From the NCBI RefSeq assembly GCF_030272615.1, contig NC_081415.1:505565373-505629372 (forward strand): a stretch of 64,000 nt of DNA. Reading direction: 5' to 3'. Made by a program: the position numbers and the translations under genes. Shown piece by piece: positions 22,947-35,176 of this stretch (positions are counted from its first letter, which is position 1; the number at the start of each line of letters is the position of its first letter). A model generated the notes under the pieces. It searched no databases and was not told where the DNA came from. It was given only the letters and a program-made list of their open reading frames with translations. The DNA comes from Cryptomeria japonica (taxonomy: Eukaryota > Streptophyta > Pinopsida > Cupressales > Cupressaceae).

Positions 22947-24020
22947 ATGGAGCCTACGTTGGATAACTTGTTCCATGAGAATGTTGGTGTTTCCTCTAAT
23001 TCAACAAATGACATAATTTAACCCCATTCTACTCATACTTCTCATGATGTATATGAATCACTAAATAGGGTTACTATTGACGAATTGGAGAAGTTTTACA
23101 ATGAATTTGAAAATCTTAAACAATGGATGAATCAACAATACCCCAAAAGTGAGGCAATCCCTTTGCTTGAAGGATTAAAAATAGTGGTGCAAAGTGATAA
23201 AATGGGTGTTGATTTGTTGTGTGACCTTGCTCATATTGTTGACAATAATACCATGCCAATCAAAAGTAGTACCAAAGTCCTTGGTTACTCTCAACCAACT
23301 ATTCAAGTCTTTATCATTCTATTTATATGCCTACATCCTTTCCTAATGTTCTTACATTTACATCTTCTATCATCACTACTTCTACACAAAATGTTAATCC
23401 TACACATGTTAGTCATGGGGGCAATCCTATTAATCGACATTCTTATGCACCTCCTTCTACAAGTCTTCCATTTGTGTCACAACCATCTCCCATACCAACA
23501 TACCACCATGTTCCACATCCTTATTCTCGACCTTCACCTACATATAACAATGTCACTCCACCATCCCAATCCAACATGTCCAATTTAAATCCATCCATTA
23601 AAGAAACCATTAATAACCTAGCCCAAACTGTTACATCCTTATACTCAATCCAAGTTGAATGCTCCCACATTTGATGTAGCGAGCCCACTATCTGATGATA
23701 TTGTCCATGTAGTCCTCCCTAAATATATGGAAGTCCCTCAATTGGAGTTGTACAATGTAAAAGGTGACCCCTTGAACCATGTGAAGACATTTCAAATTTT
23801 GTGTAGTGATTTTGCTCATGACCAAAGACTTATGGCTAAATTGTTTACTAGAACCTTTAGGGATAAGGTTTTGCAATGGTATTGTTCTCTGCCTATTTAT
23901 TCTATTACTTCTTTTCAATAATTGGCAACAATTTCAAAATAATATTGGTCCTAAATTTACTTTGACTACTTTGATTCATTGTAAGAAAACAATTAAAGAA
24001 AAAGTGATGGATTTTATTGG
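22947..24020 (+). pseudogene. gag, 5' part (interrupted by a solo LTR)
   Basis: An ATG at 22947 opens a frame (MEPTLDNLFHENVGV...) that continues through ELEKFYNEFENLKQWMNQQYP, a low-complexity Pro/Ser/His-rich segment that has shifted frame (23300-23650), and then the gag core: VVLPKYMEVPQLELYNVKGD, DPLNHVKTFQ, then DKVLQWYCSLPIYSITSF and QFQNNIGPKFTL. This is the matrix/capsid-type region of a plant Ty3/gypsy Gag. The protein breaks at 24020 at DFIG, where a solo LTR is inserted, and resumes at 25209. Three frameshifts are visible, so the gene is dead. Confidence 0.78.
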
Positions 24021-25208
24021 TGTAGCATCCTAAATTGTAATCCCTTACAATTTTGTTTGCATTTGGGCCCTCACCTTGGCATTCATGCTCCGAGGCCTAA
24101 AAGAGACATATTTTTGCTCATGCTATGCAAATTTATCACCATTTTCAATGTAGACCCCATCCTGCCCTTAAATTGCGCTTTGATTGGGCAGGACCAAGGC
24201 TTGGTCCTCTCAGGACCAGAGTGCCCAGCGCCTTGGTTCTCCCAGCTAGGACCCAAATTTGGGCCCCTTAATGGTCATGAAATGTGAGCAAGAATTCTAG
24301 GTTTGTGTCCGCTCATGTCAAAAAATTAAATTGTTTTTCGATGGGGAAGTATAAAAGGAGGTCTACCCCTCTCATTTTAACAACACATTCAATCTTAAAA
24401 TCATATTGATCAATCAATGTAAGCAATCAAGCATCCAAGTTCAAGCAAGAAAGCAATTGGTCTTCTTTCAAGCATTGGAGCAGAGATAAAGTCAACATTC
24501 AAGCATTGACGTTGACATTCATGTTCTATGTTATTGAAGACTTCATAAAACCCTAATTCCATGTGGAGACAAATAAAATTTCACAAGGAGGTAGAACATT
24601 AGTGTTTCTGTCATTGTTTAGCATATCCCTCAAAAGAACATTTTTATTAGTGCAATTCAATAAGATTTCATTTCTATTTCATGGTTAATTCCAAAATCGA
24701 GGTTTGACCTAAGGTAAACCCCTATTCCAACCTATTTCCCTTCTCTAGTGTGTGCAAGAACAAGTACAAAGTTGCGATCTTCAGGATAAGCTTTATTTAC
24801 AGAGAAAAATCAATCCCCCATTGAAGTGCAAAAAGTGCAAAGGAATAGAGTGACCACCACACTTCTCTCGACAAATCATGAGCTCCTTATAGGAACATAT
24901 CCAAATCCTCTTAAAATCCTCAGATCTAGGCTTTTAGCTTGATCTGACGACTGTAGCTTACTATTCATGCATTATTACATCAATTCCAACACATTTACCC
25001 TAATTTAAACAATTTTCACAATTCAACTCAAAAGAGGGCAATTTAATCAGATCCATGGTAAATCTAATAGAATTACCAAACCTTATCCTTGTTGGTTTGT
25101 GTCTAAATCCATTAGATTTAACTCCCTCTTTAATGTAATGGTCTCTAAGTCATAAATTAGCAGTTTTCATATATCTAATTGTGGAAACCCTAATTTTTCA
25201 CCATTATA
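24021..25208 (+). mobile_element. Nested solo LTR
   Basis: A single LTR of the same family (TGTAGCATCC...CACCATTATA; the last dinucleotide is TA instead of CA) sits inside gag. It is flanked on each side by ATTGG (24016-24020 and 25209-25213). It has the TATAAAAG box at 24350-24357 and GGACCA/TGGTCC motifs near 24190-24250. No internal sequence is left, so the insertion was followed by LTR-LTR recombination. It is visibly diverged from the host element's LTRs and represents a subfamily. Confidence 0.92.
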
Positions 25209-26010
25209 ATTGGTAGATATAAACATTTGCCTTCTCAAATTTCTTATCAAGTGCCTGATCATGATGTTCAAATAAGTTTTGTTGCTAATTTACAAAAAGA
25301 TATTAGAGATAAGCTTCTATTTTCTAAGTTTACTTCCTTTACACAATTGTGTGCAGTGCTTCATAATTATCAGCTTCAAGTGAGTCAATTTGAATCTTTA
25401 ATGGCTCTGGTTGATAAGAATGAGGGTTCTCAATAATTGGTTGTGAAGTTTAAACCCAACAAAAGTTATATCAAAATAAATGACAACATCAACACTCAAG
25501 TGGCAGCCATGATGTTAGGTGTGGTCCCTTTATCCTAATACTTTAGAAAGGAATTAATTCCTCTTTCTGTCTTTGCATAGTATTATGTCAAAGTTGATAA
25601 ATGCTAATGTGTTGAGACTTCCTCCCATAAAGTAAATTGACACTTATAAACCATCGCCACCCTACCATGATCTCAAAGCTTTTCGTCAATATCACTATCA
25701 ACTTGGCCATGATACCAATAAATGTTAAACGTTGAGGAATACAATTTAAGACTTCATTGATAATAATACTACATCTGTAGCTAGTGTAAATGACAAAGGA
25801 AACAAGTCCATAGCTCCTCCTAATCAAAATATCCAAATCTTCACCAATCCTTTGCCTTCTCACTCTACTAATGTTGTCGAGTTTGAGTCTCTTGCCTTTT
25901 CTCCCAGTGACCTTGGTATGGAATCTAACAATGTTGTGAATCTTGTTGACTAACCTACATCTCCTAAAGACCTATGCATTACTTTTGACCCTGGTGAGAC
26001 TATTGTTGCA
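25209..26010 (+). pseudogene. gag, 3' part
   Basis: Gag resumes right after the target duplication: YKHLPSQISYQVPDHDVQIS, VANLQKDIRDKLLFSKFTSF and HNYQLQVSQFESLMAL, the C-terminal half of the capsid-like domain. The remainder to about 26010 contains coding-like pieces with stops and frameshifts (for example PPYHDLKAFRQYHYQLGHDT). The peptides on either side of the solo LTR join without loss. Confidence 0.7.
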
Positions 26011-26014
26011 CTAG

Positions 26015-26400
26015 ATGGCCTATTATATATCACTGCAAAAAATCAAAGACAAACTCTCACGAGGGGTGCTTATTGATCCAGTGTGTATGTTGAATGTGAT
26101 TATTGAAGAATATCTTTATATCTTACAATTGCATAAAGTAACATATGATAAATATGATGTTATGGTTAAGGTGTATGATGGTTTCTCTTGCCCTACTATT
26201 GGTTCTATTACTCTTCTTGTTGAGGTTGGTACTAAGAGCTTAGACATTTCCTTTGCTATTATTCCTTCATCAAATCAATTTCGTTTGAAGTTGGGACATC
26301 CTTGGCTCTCTTCCATGAAAACTATCCCTTCTACAATGCTTAAATATTTTAAATTCCCTCATAACGGCACTATCATAACAATTAATCATGACCTTTAACA
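26015..26400 (+). pseudogene. Retropepsin-like protease
   Basis: This open frame contains VLIDPVCMLNVI, which corresponds to the catalytic D-[TS]-G region with a Val for the usual small residue; then DGFSCPTIGSITLLVEVGTK, DISFAIIPSSNQFRLKLGHP and WLSSMKTIPSTMLKYFKFPH. This succession is the standard plant gag-associated retropepsin. Its stop is at 26398-26400; a new coding piece follows. Confidence 0.7.
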
Positions 26401-27261
26401 ACCCACATTGAAGCATGGTAATTTCACTCTTGATTAATTTTGGCCTAAACAACCTGAACCTCTTAAACCTTGAAGTGACATCCTTTTCTTATCTTACCAA
26501 AAGTAGAAAAATGAGGTGATCATGTACTTGATTAAGCATAGAGACCCTATACCTATGGATATTTTTCCTCCTTATAACGGACCTATATTCTTCCTTCTCC
26601 ATCTATTCCTCCCATATATGCCTCAGTTCTACCTCCCACATCTTACAAAGGAAAGCGCTTGGCATCTTCTATATCTCAACCTAATGGGGTTTCTTCCATT
26701 CCTCCCCATTTAAGGGAAGAAAAGAAGCCTATGTCCATTGATCCTCAACCTTCACAATCCTTGGCTAAAACTAAAAGGAACTGTTGTGTGAGAGAACACT
26801 AACAAAAATGTCGTACCAAGGCTCATGAGCTTGCTTCTCAAACCATTTCCTCTCTGAAGACACCAAATGTTGACTTGATCCCATTTGTCCAGCCTTCGTC
26901 TAACCCTAAGGAGGAGGTTCAACTCAAATTACCAAGATTAAAAATGCTTAAGAAAAATGATGGTTCAAGTTCTTTTCATATTAGAGATCCTATTTTTATT
27001 AATCTAGATGATGATATGGATGATGATGTTGTTCATGCTAACAATGTTGATTCTAATGATTCTGATGATATATATGAGATTGGTGATGTTAATCATGATT
27101 TATCTTCACATTTTTCAAAAGCATTAACCCTAGCTCCTAGTGACAAACAAAGTGACTCATCATTAGAGCATGGTCCTTTTTCAAAACTTGTAGTAGCTCC
27201 ATCTGATGTGATTGAAGTGGCTTCTCTTTCATCTTATCCACCATCCCTAAATGATGTTTAA
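26401..27261 (+). pseudogene. Unidentified C-terminal region of the gag-pro protein
   Basis: A Pro/Ser-rich stretch with several frame changes (about 26440-26860) leads into an open run at 26875-27261 with PFVQPSSNPKEEVQLKLPRL, then an acidic track (INLDDDMDDDVVHANNVDSN) and a tail that ends LSSYPPSLNDV at a TAA. Where an autonomous element would have RT, this one has only this region. I do not recognise it. Its frame (387 bp without a stop) and amino-acid composition suggest that it was translated. Confidence 0.5.
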
Positions 27262-28171
27262 CAAGATTGAGAGGCAGCTGATTTTCCTGACTAGCTTCAT
27301 TCATGTCATAGACTCTCTTTTGTGTGTTTGCTTGTTCGTAATGTGTTTCCCTTGTAATATGCTACTTGATATTCTTTTTGTATTATGTTAGGTTCTATTT
27401 GAATGACCCTTGTTACTCCATTGGTGCAAGGTAATAAAGAGGCCAAATCCATTGTGACGTTCTTCTATTTGTATCTCCTTTCTCTATATGTTGTGCCTTG
27501 TGTTGTCTAATTAGGAATGATGCAAAGAGTTGAGATCTCTTTTTGGTCTCTTTCATGTTGACGCAAAAAGACACTTGTTTTCTTCTTCCATTGTGTTTGT
27601 AGTTACACTACCTTTTGGGGAGGAGGTCAATTCAATACAAATATTCTTGATATACATTACTTATGATAAGAGCATACCAACCCTACAGTTAGTGGATCCC
27701 TTATGGGATTTTTCCTATAAGTTTTGTGACCATTATCCTTTGATTTGTCCTTTCCTCGAGGGCATCTCATTGTGGTAACATGCTAATCGTTTGGATGCAT
27801 CTACCTTAAAGAGATTGCTCCCAATAAGGAATTTGCAATTGCTTTAACATGGGGGCATACACTCCATGTTACACTTTTTGCACATACCATGACATGTTTT
27901 CGATACTCAAGTTACTTTGCAAATTTGAGCCTTTTGCTTTGTAATTTGGTATTTTTTTTTCATGATTCATAGTAATAAATTCTTACTAGGCTAGTGTAGT
28001 CATGATCTCTCTTTCTCTTTCACATGTTGGACCTTTTATCTCAATATTAGAATGATAAGATCCTAAAGTCCTCAGGGGCTTGGTGTGTCTTGTCTCTTTG
28101 ATATCTCGGTGAAAGTTTTTCAATACAACTTTGAACTTTACCGTGAGTATGCTTAGTTTCATACTCTTGCT
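27262..28171. other. 3' untranslated part of the element
   Basis: This T-rich sequence between the last frame and the polypurine tract has no domain. The open frame at 27530-27778 has no similarity that I recognise and is probably chance. Confidence 0.5.
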
Positions 28172-28186
28172 AAAGTGGGGGCTAAA
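28172..28186 (+). promoter_or_regulatory. Polypurine tract
   Basis: AAAGTGGGGGCTAAA directly abuts the TG of the right LTR, as the plus-strand primer does in Ty3/gypsy elements. It fixes the element's orientation. Confidence 0.85.
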
Positions 28187-29364
28187 TGTAGCATCATAAA
28201 TTGTACTCGCTTACAATTTCATTCTATCTAGGCCTCACTTTGGCATTCTGACTTCTGATGCCTAATAGTAATGCTAATTCTACTGACCCCCTATCAATCC
28301 TGCATTTTCATCATTTCTTCTTCTTCCCCTTTGTGCTGAATCCTGATTTTTCAGGACCAGGGCATTGGATACCCTGGTCCTCCTAATCAGGACCCATTTT
28401 TGGGCCCTACAATGGTCATTTCAATTGAGCAGGAAACTGGATCTCATGTCGGCCTACTTTGGAAATTTAATTTATTTTTGGGTAGCCAAGTATAAAAGGA
28501 GGTGTACCCCTCTCATCCGAAATCTAATCAATGACCTAATCAATCTTCTATGATCTCAATTATACTTAAGCAAAAACCAATTCAAGTGAGCAAAAAATAA
28601 ATCATTCATCAAGCATTGGTGCAAAAGTGAAGTCAAGTTCAAGTATTGAAAATGGCATCCATGATCAATATTTTATGAAAATGTTCTACATGAAACCCAA
28701 AAAACCTTTGTGTGAAAGTCAAACAAAACTTCATCAACTTATACATTGTTGTTTCAAGCATTTTAACCTTTCCCTCAAAAGGAAAGTATTTCATTATAAT
28801 CTTTCATTACATTTATCAATTCAATTTCATGGTTAATTCCAAAACCAGGGTTTAATCTAAGGCAAACCCCTATTACCAACCTATTTTATATCTTTCTGTG
28901 TGTAGGGAATATGTGCAGGAGGTGTACTAAGGAATTATAGCAGACTCAATAGTGAAAAATAGGTTTAGCTTTCGATGACGGAAAATTCGGAGGACCAGGA
29001 TGATTCTTTGCTACCCAGTCCTGAAAAATCAGGCCAAACTTTTGGGAATAGGTTCTAAATATCTCCTTTTCCCTAGATATCAGTTTGTGGCTCCATGGGA
29101 CATCTGTAGCAATTTATTTGTAATAATTTACTTCAATTATTCATTGTTTTGACCTAGTTTCACAACTACACTCCAAATTCAACTAAGAAAGAGGATAATC
29201 ATTCCCAATCAAGGCGAATCCAATCAGAATCTTAGACCTTTCCTTATTTGGATTGAGGCTAGATCTATTTCTATTCATTCCTCTTTCAATTGTTTTGGTT
29301 AATTTGGATTATTAGCTTGGTTTTATTATATTAATTGACTCTAATTCCAAATTACACCATTACA
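28187..29364 (+). repeat. Right LTR
   Basis: Begins TGTAGCATCATAAATTGTAC and ends CAAATTACACCATTACA, followed by the GTAAC duplication. TATA box at 28491-28498. U3 contains GGACCAGGGCATT...CCCTGGTCC (about 28355-28380), which can fold. It differs from the left LTR at many positions and by small gaps. Confidence 0.92.
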
Positions 29365-29369
29365 GTAAC

Positions 29370-31582
29370 TAGATTCATTTAGGAAATTATCTATCTCCCA
29401 AATGAAAGAAATAAGAAAATTTGAAAAATGTTTTCATTCCAAACATAAGACAAAGTCAAGAAAATTGATGTAGAGATAGGGGGATGCTTACAATCTTCTA
29501 CAAATAAGTTCCAAGTCACCAAGGAAGACAATCATATAGGGAGATCTTTCTCCCTACTCACCTAACAAACTAGGTGTTGTGGTGCATAGGTAACACAAGG
29601 TAATTTTGGATCCATGATCACCATGTCTTGCAACTTTGTCAAGATAGTCTCCTAAGGCCTATTGTAGCCTAGTGAACCTCACCAAATCACAAATTCAATT
29701 TTGAAGCCACCAAACCCAATTGTGTCTTCATAATCCCTACACCGGGCTTGTAACCCTGACAGACTGGTTTTCTGAGCATAATACCTAATCAATGACTGTA
29801 AACAAACAAATCACTATATTTTTAGACACCCTTTATCACATCTCTCAACATGTGTTAGACTGTCCATAAGGTATTTTGGAGAAACACACCCAATTCTGGT
29901 TTGCAACTTCTGGGATTCTATAGTTTTTCTCATTGATTCAACTTTTAGACCTACTGTCCAAACTAACATCTCTCCAAACAAGTCTAACACATTGAGATGT
30001 TAGACTAGAGCTTCTTAAAAAAAACCCCAAACTCCATCTCCCTAGTCTTAAAACTTCAAAATCATTCAAAATACATTAAAAAATCCCATTCCAACAATTT
30101 TCATAAATTCCACCTGTGGAATGGCTTAGAAATTAATTTCTTTGTCAAAACCCTCAAAACCCTAGGCTTAGGAACTATTTTTAGAAAAAAATCAAGATCT
30201 CCCTTGATATTTGATGGATTGAATTCAAACCAATTCCAAATGAGTTTTAACTTCATCCTCTATCCATCCATATGACATGAATGTCCACACTATGCAAATA
30301 ACAGGCCGTACAAACCTCAAGAGCAACAAAAACACAGGAAAAACAAAATTTTCTTTCTTATTTCTTCAAAAAATACTCCAACCCCTTTCTATTGTGGTTT
30401 TTGAGGGCTTAAATACATCATTCCAATTGATATCTAATGATTCCCCGCTAGGTACAAAAAATGCAAAATTGACAACAAGACAACATTACAAAGTTGTCAA
30501 GCAACAATTAAAACTTTTCAACAAGGTTGATTATCTTGACAAAATCGACTCTAACTGACTCTATCTTGACAAATGGTCTTTCTAGACCTTATTGTACCCA
30601 AACAAGACTGAATTCCATACCAAGAGTCCTTGACCCAAGGTTACATCATTTCCATTATTATGACAACATTTGACATAACGTGACAACATGGATTAACTGA
30701 CCACACGACATCTTTAAATCATTATAGATGGTCTGTAGGACCTTATTATAACCTTGACATGACATGACAAATGATAAAAATCAAACTATCCTCATGGACG
30801 CCTAGAACACATTGGGTGCCCCTGTACCAAAAATAAAAACAAGAAAAATATCAAGAGGAAGTAGTTGTGGTCTTTAAACTACCCTAGATAGCAACTTATG
30901 ACCATCTTCAAGGAGAGTTAGTAACTCTCCTTAACACCAATGTAGATCCTTTCCTATAATGTTAGGTTATCGATTCCCTAATAAGAGACACTTAATTAGG
31001 TGTCATATGGAGTTGGGCTAACATTCTTATCCTTCAAAAAACAAAAATAAATGCAAAAATTATGAATTTCTCTTTGACTAGTGACATCTTTGGCATAATT
31101 GCTTTATAGAATGTAGAGGTATTGTGAGTGGCTTAGCAATGTAGTAGTTATATCCTGTGTTAAGTGTCTTAGTCTTTCCTCAAATCTACATTTTTGGTTA
31201 TTTAATGTTTAGGAACCTTGTAATTAAATTAAGAAAAAACTCCTTTAAAATATTATTTTTGAGCTGACCGCTCCTTGAAGAAATAGATATTTGTGATTGG
31301 TGAGAAATTAATGATATTTATGTAACAATAATGATAAATTTGGTGGGGTAAATCAATTTCTAATTCTCAATATGATTTTATGGAGTTTTTGACTCTAATG
31401 GTTTAGTTGATGTTTGATGTAGCCATAGTTTTTCACATGGTCAAATATAAGATCTAACTTTTTCATATAGTAAAGAATATGGACAAGTTCTTCCTTTCTC
31501 CTTCCTAGATTAAAATTTCACCATCATTCCTCACTCAAGTTCAAATCATTTCCTCATTGTTTGTTCAATATTTGTAGATAAG
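29370..31582. other. Unassigned sequence
   Basis: I recognise no protein domain or known repeat here. The open frame at 30277-30558 has no convincing similarity. The stretch near 29840-30010 repeats the words GTTAGACT and TCTAACACA in both orientations. Confidence 0.4.
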
Positions 31583-31587
31583 GCTCC

Positions 31588-33096
31588 TATAGTATCATAC
31601 ATTTAGCTCCTTTAATTATTGAGTCCAATTCCACACTCACGTAACACCCATTTTAGTTTTCCCATTCCTATAAGCATTTTGGGACCATCTCTTGCCTTAA
31701 ATTAATACTCAACTCAAGAATATGAGTCCTATCCTATTTTAAAACTTCAACACACTCCTCTTTGGGCCCTTACTTTAGTATACCCTTTCTCCTACATCGC
31801 TTTAAATCTATATGGGTCCTCTCTCATTTTAAATTTCAAAGATATTTTTCCCCACTTAAATGTCATCAATCCTAATATAAATTCTAGATTTAATATTATC
31901 TTGGTTCCCTTAAAATTTGGGCCTATTTTGTCAGAATTATGTGGCTTAGCCACACTGTCTAAAGCTTTTTGGTTGAAATTGTGAGAGAGTAATGTGTTGG
32001 CCTTGACATTTCCAGATTTGGTCTTCAAGTTGGGATATGAATGTTGTAAGTCAATGTAAAAGTTAAAATACTTTGAGAACCCTATATAGGGCATCGTCCT
32101 TAAATCAATTTATCATCTCATCTTCACAACTCAAGAGCAATTATTATTCTTCAAGAGAAAATTTAAGTTTAAGGAGTATCAAGCTACAACAAGTTGTCTT
32201 CAATTAATTTTTTATGATGGATTTTGAGATGATTTATCATGTTATTACATCAACACTTGGAGAAAAAATGCTAAGAGCATAATCAAAGGTATAATCATTT
32301 CAATTTAGCATTTCCATTCAAGCATTTCATTTCATATTTAGCCTTTGTCCTACTAGGGTAAGATCTATTTTTCATCATTGTTGTAGGGTTAATTCAAACC
32401 CAAGGTTTGACTTAGGTAAGCTCCTATACATCCTAACACCATTTTCCTCTTCTTTTGTGTATTTGCGGGCTTAGAAATAGGTTTTAGGTTCAGTCTAAAG
32501 GTACAAGAGCACATTGCAAATAGAGAAAAAATACAACCAAGAAAAAATTACCAAAAAAAGGCAAGGACTAGGGTGCCTAACACCATAGTCCACTTGCACT
32601 AGGGTACCTAGCACAATAGTCCACTTGGATTAGGGTGCCTAGTGCCATAGTCCACCATAGTCCATTTGACCTATAATTTGATCCAAAGATAGTTTGGGAG
32701 CTCGTAAGACTAGTTTGATCCCTGTTCTACACCCAAACAATTGTTAGGACTATGACACCTAGCACAATGTCCAGCCATTTTGGGCTCAAATTTCAAACAT
32801 AGGCTCTTCTTTCCATCCCCTTTCCAGTTCTATACATCTCAATCGATTCTTAGATCTATATTTGTCTATTAATGTTTATTATTGTCACTTTTACACTATT
32901 TAGCCTAGTTCTTGCATATTCAATTTCCAATCAATCAAACACAGTAGAGAACAATCAACCCATCATTAAATGTGCCCAACTCTCCCAAGGGTTTTTAATT
33001 GGGCCTACTAGTTGTTCTCCAATCTAATTGATGAGATTCAGTTTGATTCCTAGTTTGCATGTTTAGACTAGTGAACCCCATTTCCACTACATTACA
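31588..33096 (+). mobile_element. Probable divergent LTR
   Basis: The layout matches the LTR family above: a TATATAGG at 32083-32090, then AAGAGCAATTATTATTCTTC, a segment GTTTGACTTAGGTAAGCTCC close to GTTTGACCTAAGGCAAACCC of the other LTRs, TTTTGTGTATTTGCGGGC like TTTTTGTGTGTAGGGA, and an end at CACTACATTACA. Proposed flanks GCTCC (31583-31587) and ACTCC (33097-33101) agree at four of five positions, and the left end would be TATAG instead of TGTAG. Boundaries are tentative. Confidence 0.4.
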
Positions 33097-33101
33097 ACTC
33101 C

Positions 33102-33878
33102 TAAAAAACACCGCTTTGAATTTGAGGTGATGTGGTTTTGTGACATCAAGTTCTTAGTTCTTTTGGTGTCCTAGTGGAATTATTTCCCCTTTGTTAAAGG
33201 CTCTTGGATGTTTCAATTTGATTCAAAATTTAAATTTATCAAATTTAATATTAGAAGCTAGAATAAATTCTCCTTTAAAACATTTTTTTCTTCAAAAAAA
33301 TGTATAGAGGGAAAACTGTAGGCTCTTGATGATAAGGTCACCACTTAAGGAATAAATTAAAACTCATTCTTAGCTTAAAAGAACCTCTTTCAATAGCTTC
33401 AAGAAATATATTCCTAGGAATATATCTTTCGGAAACATAAGTCTCAAAAGTTGTGACTTAAAGGAGATAGAAATAAAAATAATTTTTATGCTTATACCAA
33501 GATAAGGAGGGAATCCAATCAGATTACATATATCAAGTCATAAGACAATTTGCCCATTATAGAAATTATTGGAATTCATAAAGAGATGGTCAATTATTTT
33601 AAATTTACTAATAAGAGATGTTATGCACATGGATGTTGATCTATAGAGCCAATCTTAAACCATATTTCTTATTTATTATCTAAAATGATCAAAATAAATC
33701 TATAATGGTTCCCCTTTCTCAAGAATTATAAGCCATGGTTTTTTTTAAGGAAGGGAAAAGGCTTTCTTCTATCATTCCAGATGCATGGACTTGTGTTTCT
33801 GACTCTACATAATCATTTCTAAGTTTCAAATTCTTCCAACAAGTAATGAAGATCTCGTGCATTCTTATTCATTAGAGC
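33102..33878. other. Unassigned sequence
   Basis: No coding frame or recognised repeat is visible. Confidence 0.4.
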
Positions 33879-34730
33879 AGAGGCCAGCCTTAAACCACAC
33901 ACACTAAGAAACATATTAAGCCTAAAGATTGTCAGTAAACTCTGAATGTTTAACAATTTGAAACTTAAAAATCAACGCTTAGTGTGTGTGATTTAAGCCA
34001 TCCCAAAAATGATGAAAAGGCATTAGACCTTGATCATCCAGAATGCAACTATAGTTGAGAAGATCGATTGAGTGACAAGACAGAAATGTAGAGCCAGAGG
34101 ACTGCATTCATGGCTGCCACTGTGGCGAGAGGAGTAGCCATTCGTTTATAAAGACCAAAGAAACCATCTTGTGCAATCGTGTGCCTCAAGGCATCCTTGG
34201 CCGAAGAAATGTGTTATTTCTTGTGGTCATGAGTATTGTGCACCTTACATTCCAAATTTTTGTCAGGCTTTCATTAATTTCTATATTCACATGGGATGGA
34301 AGTTTCTGACTGATCAAATATTTGCTGTGTAGACCTGAGTTGCGTGGCGTTGTATATTTTGAATTCATATTCAACTCCATTAACAAAGCCTGTACAATTG
34401 CTTCCGTGGGCATTAATCCAGCTTGGAATTTGTTTAATGGGTACGGTGGCATGTTTCCTCGAACGAGAACGTTGTTAACTTCCCTTGGGAATACTGGTAC
34501 TTTCACTGACACTACTGAAAGCAAGCCACAGTACTGTGATTCACTTATGAATGGAGGGCTCCATTGTGTTTTAAAAAAAGTAGCTTCTATCCATTTGGTT
34601 TTATATCGTTAGTTTATTAGTTTAGTATAAGTTTGTTTCTTTAAGGAGGTAATTTTGTAGTGTGTGAAATTATGATATTTATATAAGAAATCAATTGTGT
34701 AATTTTTGAGATAATTTGACTAAAATATAT

Positions 34731-35176
34731 TTTATGAGTAGTGGTTCACAAGTCCCATTTCTTGAATGATCCACCTAACATTCATTCAATCTAGGTGATG
34801 GTCATAGGGGTGAAGCATTGAGACTTTTTGGGAAGCTACCTATCCCAATACTACTCTAACTCAAACACACTAGTGATGGAGCTTCCCCTAAGATCAATAT
34901 AAAAGAAATTGGGAGCAAATGGAATAGCAAGCTAAGTAGGATTAAACTCCATCACTAGTGTGTTTGAGTCAAAGTAGTATTGGGATATTTGGCTTCCCAA
35001 AAAGTCTCAATGCTTCAACTCTATGACCATCACCTAGATGCAATGAATATTAGGTGGCCCATTCATTCTCATAAGAGATGGGCTTCAACTCTATGACCAT
35101 CACCTAGATGCAATGAATGTTAGGTGGACCATTCATTCTCATAAGAGATGGGACTCTGTGAACCACTACTCATAAA
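34731..35176. repeat. Inverted duplication (potential long hairpin)
   Basis: TTTATGAGTAGTGGTTCACA at 34731 is reversed and complemented as TGAACCACTACTCATAAA ending at 35176. The similarity extends inward through GTCCACCTAACATTCATT, CATTGAGACTTTTTGGGAAG and CAAACACACTAGTGATGGAG. The left arm spans about 34731-34890 and the right arm about 34947-35176. The right arm has an extra 70-bp tandem duplication (35012-35081 and 35082-35151). Copies B and C have only the left-arm version, so the second arm arose in copy A. Confidence 0.88.

Larger units (their letters stand above)
21287..29364 (+). mobile_element. Non-autonomous LTR retrotransposon (gag-protease only)
   Basis: The element is bounded by two similar LTRs (TGTAGCATC...CCATTACA) and flanked by the same five bases, GTAAC, at 21282-21286 and 29365-29369, the signature of a single integration. 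A polypurine tract precedes the right LTR. Internally I recognise gag and a retropepsin-like protease, then an acidic C-terminal region and about 900 bp without coding sequence. I find no reverse transcriptase, RNase H or integrase motif. The internal part is 5.7 kb, of which 1.19 kb is a nested solo LTR. The element resembles gag-only (TR-GAG-like) retrotransposons that need a partner for replication. No clear primer binding site follows the left LTR. Confidence 0.85.

Noticed and set aside
34186-34612. Overlapping opposite open frames as a host gene
   Set aside because: Related copies B and C do not keep either frame, and neither has a recognisable domain.
34731-35176. The hairpin as a foldback MITE
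   Set aside because: No target duplication is visible, and copies B and C share the left arm with their flanks, so it is an in-place inverted duplication.
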